Below, piece after piece: positions 59,304 through 64,000 of a stretch of DNA of 64,000 nt. The notes beneath the pieces are model-generated. The model did not search any database. It saw only the letters and a list, made by a program, of their open reading frames with translations, and was not told the DNA's origin. Position numbers and translations under genes: made by a program. Source of the stretch: Spirochaetota bacterium (GTDB lineage Bacteria; Spirochaetota; Spirochaetia; Treponematales; UBA12059). The stretch covers positions 1 through 64,000 of the forward strand of contig JADFDI010000012.1 of the NCBI GenBank assembly GCA_018262985.1. The letters run 5' to 3'. Position 1 is the stretch's first letter. Every line of letters starts with the position of its first letter.

Positions 59304-60830
59304 TCAGCCCCGGTCGGATCCGGGTCCGGCGGGTAAAGGCGGAGCGGACGGGGGAAGCGTCGCGGCGCCCGTTCCCGGGGACTCCGGCCGGGGGCCGTTG
59401 ACCACGGCCGCCACCCTCGTGGCGTCCTCCGGCGGGGCGAGCACGTAGATGAGGTCGCCCGCGGCGAGGCGGGTATGTCCCCGCGGCGCCAGCACCGCGT
59501 TTTGCCGCATGACCGCCGACACCAGGGCGCCCTCGGGCAAGGCCAGCTCGCGCAGGCTCGCCCCGTCGCCCCGGACCCCGGGCTCGACCCGTAGCTCGAC
59601 GAGTTCGAGCTCCGTCTTGCCGCGGGAGAGAAGCTCGAGCGAGTGCGGGGGTTTCGGCAGCCGTCCTCCGGCGAGGCGGAGAACCTTGGCCGCCAGGTCG
59701 AGCGTGCCGCCCTGGACCAGGCTCGAGGCCAGCACCACGAAGAACACGACGTTGAAGATGCCGCCGTCCGGATCGAGGCCCGCCGCCGCCGGATAGGTGG
59801 CCAGCACGATGGGCACCGCGCCTTTGATGCCGCCCCAGGCCAGGAAGACGAGCTCGCGGAAGCGGAAGCGGAACGGCGCGGCGAAAAGCAGCACCGCGAC
59901 GGGTCGCGCGACGAAGGTCAGCAGCGCGGCCGCCGCGAGGCCCTCCTTCCAGACTCCCGCGAACTGGCGCGGGAACGCGAGCAGCCCCAGGAGGAGGAAT
60001 ACCCCCAGGTTGGCCACCGAGGAGACGCCCTCGACGAAGTTGCTCACCCCGCGCTTGAGCGCGAACTCCGAGTTGCCGAGCCGGAACCCGGCGAAAAACA
60101 CCGCGATGATGCCGTTGGCGCCGATCGCGTCGGCGGCGCCGAAGGCGAGCAGCGCGACGCCGATCGAAAGCGCGTAGTAGTAGCCCCGGTTCTCGCTGTC
60201 CAGCCGGTCGAAGAGGAAGCGCGCGACGGCGCCGCCCGCGAAGCCGATCGCGAGCCCGCCGCCGAACTGCCAGGCGAGCCGCAGCAGGAAGGGGCCGAGC
60301 CGCGCTCCGCTCGGGGAGCCGGATACGAGGGTCTCCACGAGGACCACCGTGAGCATGATGGCCATAGGGTCGTTGGTGGCCGACTCGACCTCGAGCGTGG
60401 TCGAGACCCGCGCGCGGATCGAACGCTGGCGCAGCATGGCGATGAGGGCCGCGGCGTCGGTCGACGAGACGATGGCGCCGACGAGCAGGGCGCGCTCGAG
60501 GGGCCAGCGGAGGAGGAAGTGCAGGGCCGCGGCGAGCGCGAGCGCCGTGGCGGCCACGCCGGCCGTCGCGAGCGTCACGGCTGGCCCGAAGGCCGCTCGG
60601 AGCTTGGCGCCGCTCGTATGGAATCCGCTCTCGAAGAGCACGAAGACCAGGGCCAGGTCGGCGATGCGCTTGGCGAGCGACGCGTCGGAGAAGGCGATGA
60701 GGCCGAGGCCGTCGGAGCCGGCGACGAGGCCGAGCCCGAGGAAGAGCAGGAGGCCGGGGACGCCGAAGCGCGCGCTCAGCTTGGTCGAGAACACCGCGGC
60801 GACGAGGAGCAGGGCGAGGAGGAATATCAC
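59304..60830 (-). CDS. Potassium/proton antiporter (NhaP2/CvrA-like)
   Basis: The 508-residue protein has about twelve membrane helices of the CPA1 cation/proton antiporter family, with the ESATNDP ion-binding motif. A C-terminal RCK_C-like domain (about 405-480, ELVELRVEPGV and GDLIYVLAPPED) probably senses a nucleotide or ion. It starts with GTG and GGAG upstream. It should export K+ (or Na+) in exchange for protons. Confidence 0.87.
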   Translation of the reverse strand: MIFLLALLLVAAVFSTKLSARFGVPGLLLFLGLGLVAGSDGLGLIAFSDASLAKRIADLALVFVLFESGFHTSGAKLRAAFGPAVTLATAGVAATALALAAALHFLLRWPLERALLVGAIVSSTDAAALIAMLRQRSIRARVSTTLEVESATNDPMAIMLTVVLVETLVSGSPSGARLGPFLLRLAWQFGGGLAIGFAGGAVARFLFDRLDSENRGYYYALSIGVALLAFGAADAIGANGIIAVFFAGFRLGNSEFALKRGVSNFVEGVSSVANLGVFLLLGLLAFPRQFAGVWKEGLAAAALLTFVARPVAVLLFAAPFRFRFRELVFLAWGGIKGAVPIVLATYPAAAGLDPDGGIFNVVFFVVLASSLVQGGTLDLAAKVLRLAGGRLPKPPHSLELLSRGKTELELVELRVEPGVRGDGASLRELALPEGALVSAVMRQNAVLAPRGHTRLAAGDLIYVLAPPEDATRVAAVVNGPRPESPGTGAATLPPSAPPLPAGPGSDRG

Positions 60831-60937
60831 GGGCGGCTCCGGAGCTGTGGTTTCATCAAGATAGCGATTTTCCGGTTCCGCGTGTAGCCCGCCCGCGGAC
60901 CGGCGATCCGTGGGCGGGCCTCGCCCCTTCCGACCGG

Positions 60938-62218
60938 CTAGTCGCGATCCGGCCCGTCCCGCCGCGGCGGCCCGGGCTCCGCCGCCGACTCGACGCGGTT
61001 CCGGCCCGCCGACTTGGCGCGGTAGAGGGCGGCGTCCGCCCGCGCGAGCAGGGCGTCGGGAATCTCGTCCGATTCGAGTCGGGCGGCCACGCCGAAGCTG
61101 ATGGTGATCCGGCGCCCGGTGAATCCGGCGCGGGTCGCCAGGGTTCCCTCGACCGCGACGCGCAGGCGCTCGCAGAGCGCCATGGCCCCGGCCGGGTCCG
61201 TGGCGGGCAGCACGACGATGAACTCCTCGCCGCCGAAGCGGGCCACGAGATCGTAGGGGCGGACTCCCTCCCGCAGGATGCAGGCCAGCGCCTTGAGCGC
61301 GGCGTCGCCGGCCGGATGCCCGAGCTGGTCGTTGACCAGCTTGAACCAGTCGAGGTCTCCGATGGCGAGCGAGAGGCTTTGGTTCGTCCGTCGGCTCTTG
61401 GCGAATTCCTCGGCGAGCCGCTCCATGAGCCAGCGCCGGTTGTGGAGCCCGGTCAGCGGGTCGATGACCGCCTGTTCGCGGAGCTCGCGGCGAAGCTCGT
61501 CGAGCTTGCGCCGGAGCGCGCGGACCAGGGCGAGGAAGAGGACGACGAGGCCGAGGCCGAGCGCGCCGCTCGTTCCCAGCGCGAGCCGGAGGTCGCGGAT
61601 GCGCGCCGCCTCCATGGCGCCGATGGGGAAGCTGACCGAGATGCCCCCGCGCACGTCGCCGACCTTGTAGCCCTGGACCTCGTGGCAGGCCAGGCAGGAT
61701 TGTTCCGTGAGCAGAGCGCCCATGAAGCGGAAGGTCGGCTCGCCGTCGAGCTCCTCGACGCGCCAGTCCTCGTCCGTCAGGCGCAGCTCGAATTCACCGA
61801 GGGCCTCGCGCTCGAACGCGTCCGGCGCGTTGCCCGGATTGAGCGGCTCGAGGCTGGTGATGTGGAAGCGGAAGCCCGTCCTGGTGGTCGCGATCTCGGA
61901 AATCTCGCGGGTCATCAGGGCCGGGTTGCGCTTGGTGAAGACCCCGGCCGCCGTCTCGACGTCGGGATCCACGAGCCAGGGATTCGACTCGACCCCGGCG
62001 GTCTTCGGCACCCAGACCCCGCCGTAGCCCGCGTTCCAGCGCCGGGCCAGCACCAGGGTGCCGAAGATGGACCGCGCCCGCTCCAGTTCGACCTGGCGTA
62101 TCATCGCCTCCGCGCGGAGCGACATGACGACGCTCATGACGGTGAACGAGAGGAGGATGGCCACGCTGATGGCCGCGACGAAGATGCGGAACGCGCTCCG
62201 CTCGGTACCGGAGGACAT
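60938..62218 (-). CDS. Periplasmic haem-sensor diguanylate cyclase
   Basis: The 426-residue protein has an N-terminal membrane helix and a periplasmic DUF3365/Tll0287-like domain with haem-binding CLACH (Cys175, Cys178, His179). A second helix (about 210-232) leads to a GGDEF domain with intact GGEEF in ARFGGEEFIVVLP. It should couple a redox or gas signal at a c-type haem to c-di-GMP synthesis. The gene has no ribosome site; a -10 box lies 6 nt before the ATG. Confidence 0.9.
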   Translation of the reverse strand: MSSGTERSAFRIFVAAISVAILLSFTVMSVVMSLRAEAMIRQVELERARSIFGTLVLARRWNAGYGGVWVPKTAGVESNPWLVDPDVETAAGVFTKRNPALMTREISEIATTRTGFRFHITSLEPLNPGNAPDAFEREALGEFELRLTDEDWRVEELDGEPTFRFMGALLTEQSCLACHEVQGYKVGDVRGGISVSFPIGAMEAARIRDLRLALGTSGALGLGLVVLFLALVRALRRKLDELRRELREQAVIDPLTGLHNRRWLMERLAEEFAKSRRTNQSLSLAIGDLDWFKLVNDQLGHPAGDAALKALACILREGVRPYDLVARFGGEEFIVVLPATDPAGAMALCERLRVAVEGTLATRAGFTGRRITISFGVAARLESDEIPDALLARADAALYRAKSAGRNRVESAAEPGPPRRDGPDRD

Positions 62219-62224
62219 GAATGA

Positions 62225-62253
62225 AGCATAGCGTCGCCCGGGGACGGACGCAA
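62225..62253 (-). promoter_or_regulatory. Leaderless promoter of the haem-GGDEF gene
   Basis: On the minus strand TTGCGT (62248-62253) and TATGCT (62225-62230) are spaced by 17 nt, with 6 nt to the ATG. Confidence 0.65.
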
Positions 62254-62353
62254 ACGCTCGGTCCCGCCGCGGGGGACAGGTCAGCGGGGACCGTTGGGCG
62301 GGGCGGCGCCAGGATCGCCGGCGCCCGAAGGGGCCGGCGCCCTTCCCGGCTTC

Positions 62354-62962
62354 CTAAAGCTCCGTGGACGCTTCGCCGAGCACCAGGCGGATGTTGTCCA
62401 CGTGGTACTCGCCCGCTTTCCACTCGTTCCAGTACGTATCGCGGTATTCGAGGGTGACCGTCCCCTTGCCGAGGTCCGGGAGGGATTTCACGCGGAAAAG
62501 CGCCCAGCGGGTGGTGGCTGCCAGCTCCTCGCGCGTTCGCGGACTGGCGTCGCCCATGGCGAACACGAGGACGCCGACGGCGAGGTCTTCAGCGACGGCG
62601 GGCCTGGACTCGAAGATGTAGGGCGTCCGGAACCGGGCGTCGGCGCTGTCGGCCACCTTTCCGGTCGGTTCGACCAGGGCGGCGCCCAGGGTGGCTTCGG
62701 AGGCGGGCGTGACGATCTTCGCGGTGTAGAAGGGCACCGTGTAGAGATCGCCCTGCCAGTCGAAGAGGCGGATGCCGGCGAGCACCGTGCCCGCGGGGAA
62801 GTAGTCGGCATCCGGCGCGGCGGCTTCTTCGGACCACTCTTCGGTCGCGGCGGCGACGGCTTCCGGTTCAGGCTCGGGCTCCGGCGCGGGAGCGGTGGCG
62901 CAGGAGGCGAGCAGGACGGCCGTCAGGGCCGTGAAGCCGAAGAGGGACTTCGCGAATTTCAT
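62354..62962 (-). CDS. Lipoprotein of unknown function
   Basis: The 202-residue protein has a lipobox (LLASC) and then an Ala/Pro/Glu linker. A single beta-rich domain follows, with aromatic motifs (LFDWQGDLYTVPFYTAKIV and YWNEWKAGEYHVDNI in parts). GGGGAGG precedes ATG 62962. I do not recognise the family. The C-terminal DNIRLVLGEA recalls carbohydrate-binding-like domains, but this is weak. Confidence 0.75.
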   Translation of the reverse strand: MKFAKSLFGFTALTAVLLASCATAPAPEPEPEPEAVAAATEEWSEEAAAPDADYFPAGTVLAGIRLFDWQGDLYTVPFYTAKIVTPASEATLGAALVEPTGKVADSADARFRTPYIFESRPAVAEDLAVGVLVFAMGDASPRTREELAATTRWALFRVKSLPDLGKGTVTLEYRDTYWNEWKAGEYHVDNIRLVLGEASTEL

Positions 62963-63207
62963 GGGAACCTCCCCTGCGAGGACAGGAGGATATTCCGTCG
63001 CGGAACGGCGGGAACGCGGCGACGCCGCGTCGGGTACAAGTCTAGACCCCTTCGAGGAGCGAGTCGAGGGATCCCGGCTCCTCCTCGCCTTCCCCGAAGC
63101 CCGCGCCGAACGGCCCCGCCTGCTCGGGCCCCCGTTCCCACCCGCACGCGCCGAGCGCTCCTCCCGCGCGCGCGGGCCGCTCCTTCGATTCCGCGCGCCC
63201 GCCGCCG

Positions 63208-64000
63208 TTACTTCGCTCCCGCTCGCTCCGCGTCGAAGTTCCGCTCGAAGCGGCGTTCCCCGTCCGGCAGGTCGAGGGCCAGGGTGCCGCCCGGGTTCAT
63301 GACGCCGTTCGGGTCGAAGCGCTTTTTCAGCGCGCGGAAAGTCTCGACGGCCGCCTTGCCGACCTGCCCCTCGAGCCAGGGCGCGAAGGACTTGCCGATG
63401 CCGTGGTGGTGGCTCAGGGCCGCGCCCGAACGCTGGATGGCGTCGAGGATGGAAGCCTGGTAGGCCTTGTACTCGGCGAGCGAGTCGATGCGCGCGATGA
63501 AGATGGCGTAGAGGTTGCACCCCTGCGGGTAGAAGTGCGAGGCGTGGATCATGCAGATGGCGTCGGGCCGCGCGTGCACCGCCTTCCTGAGTTCCGCGCG
63601 CACGCGCTCGAGGCGGCTCCAGGTGACTGCGCACTCGAGCGTGTCGGTCATGACGCCATAGTCCTGGAGGCTCTCGCGCAGGTAGGGGTCGCGGAAGCGG
63701 CCGTGCTCCCAGGCCTTCTCGACGAAGCCCGTGGCGTAGAAGGCGCCGCGCCGGAGCGCGATGCCGACGATCTTCCTTTTTATGAGCCGCGTCGCGGCGC
63801 GGTCGCCGTCGGCGCTCGCGACGAGCAGGCAGCGCTCGCCCTTGCGATACCCGAGCAACTTGAGGCCCCAGTCGACGGGCGTGCCCTCGACGCCGTAGAG
63901 CTTGAGCGCGATGTCGGTCTCCTCCGGGTCGGAGAGCCGGAAGACGCTCGGCATGCCGAACTCGCCGCGCAGGACCTCGCGGGCGGCGGCGGTGGCCGAG
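63208..64000 (-). CDS. FAD-linked oxidase, alkyl-DHAP-synthase-like (partial, start outside window)
   Basis: Only the C-terminal 264 or so residues are in the window; the frame stays open to base 64000. The part seen is the cap domain and C-terminus of the VAO/PCMH flavoprotein family, with SVFRLSDPEET, ICMIHASHFYPQGC, HHHGIGKSFAPWL and FDPNGVMNPGG. HHHGIGK is typical of alkyldihydroxyacetonephosphate synthases (ether lipid formation), which are widespread in spirochaetes. The FAD-binding domain lies beyond the edge. Confidence 0.85.
   Translation of the reverse strand, partial: SATAAAREVLRGEFGMPSVFRLSDPEETDIALKLYGVEGTPVDWGLKLLGYRKGERCLLVASADGDRAATRLIKRKIVGIALRRGAFYATGFVEKAWEHGRFRDPYLRESLQDYGVMTDTLECAVTWSRLERVRAELRKAVHARPDAICMIHASHFYPQGCNLYAIFIARIDSLAEYKAYQASILDAIQRSGAALSHHHGIGKSFAPWLEGQVGKAAVETFRALKKRFDPNGVMNPGGTLALDLPDGERRFERNFDAERAGAK

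Overview
The window is a GC-rich (roughly two thirds or more G+C) bacterial chromosome segment with tightly packed single genes and short operons. A P83/100-family secreted coiled-coil protein (16603-18186), a fused PyrB-PyrI aspartate carbamoyltransferase (14795-16384) and an alkyl-DHAP-synthase-like FAD oxidase (63208-64000) together point to a high-GC member of the Spirochaetota. This is inference from gene content; no rRNA is present to settle it. There is no prophage, CRISPR array, rRNA operon or recognisable transposase.

Layout. 1-2100: tRNA-Ala and a metallo-beta-lactamase/beta-CASP RNase. 2179-6055: a lipoprotein plus a subtilisin-like lipoprotein protease. 6302-9848: an acyltransferase-fold protein with altered catalytic motif, an acyl-CoA ligase and two small unknown proteins. 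10012-16384: DMT exporter, cytidylate-kinase-like/BON protein, GGDEF-EAL protein, RlmB and PyrBI. 16603-21325: operon of a TrmA/RumA-type methyltransferase, a PQQ-propeller/HEAT protein and P83/100. 21424-25180: deoxyinosine glycosylase, threonine dehydrogenase, Rsm22-like methyltransferase. 25227-31226: tRNA-Asp, tRNA-Pro, chemoreceptor, solute-binding protein, degenerate histidine kinase, Pcm and a PIN protein. 31401-35719: ArgRS, an MFS-HEAT fusion and tRNA-Leu. 36082-42153: copper/iron block (CopZ, CopA, CsoR, an HMA-SafE-cupredoxin fusion, FTR1). 42311-49072: CysK with a cysteine-free Rrf2 regulator, a TtcA-like protein and a giant DUF4105 protein. 49076-57957: Ddl, lipid kinase, rubrerythrin-like protein, two GGDEF proteins, superoxide dismutase, CHAP lipoprotein and TonB-ExbD-ExbB. 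58137-64000: RlmN, K+/H+ antiporter, haem-GGDEF sensor, lipoprotein and the FAD oxidase.

Shared themes are metal handling (copper sensor/pump/chaperone, iron permease, SOD, rubrerythrin), c-di-GMP signalling (four proteins), RNA modification (RlmB, RumA/TrmA, Rsm22-like, TtcA-like, RlmN) and exported lipoproteins.

Two patterns stand out. First, downstream of tRNA-Pro and tRNA-Leu lie compact, hairpin-rich, non-coding elements bracketed by an inverted and a direct copy of the 3' end of that same tRNA; the direct copy starts and stops at the same tRNA positions (57-73) in both. The window edge beside tRNA-Ala may hold the start of a third. Second, about ten genes lack a Shine-Dalgarno and carry a TTGCG-like/TAnnCT promoter whose -10 box ends 6-9 nt before the start codon, the signature of leaderless mRNAs. 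Dispersed purine-rich inverted repeats, a seven-copy GGGGACAG array and an 8-bp TTGACGAT array fill other gaps.
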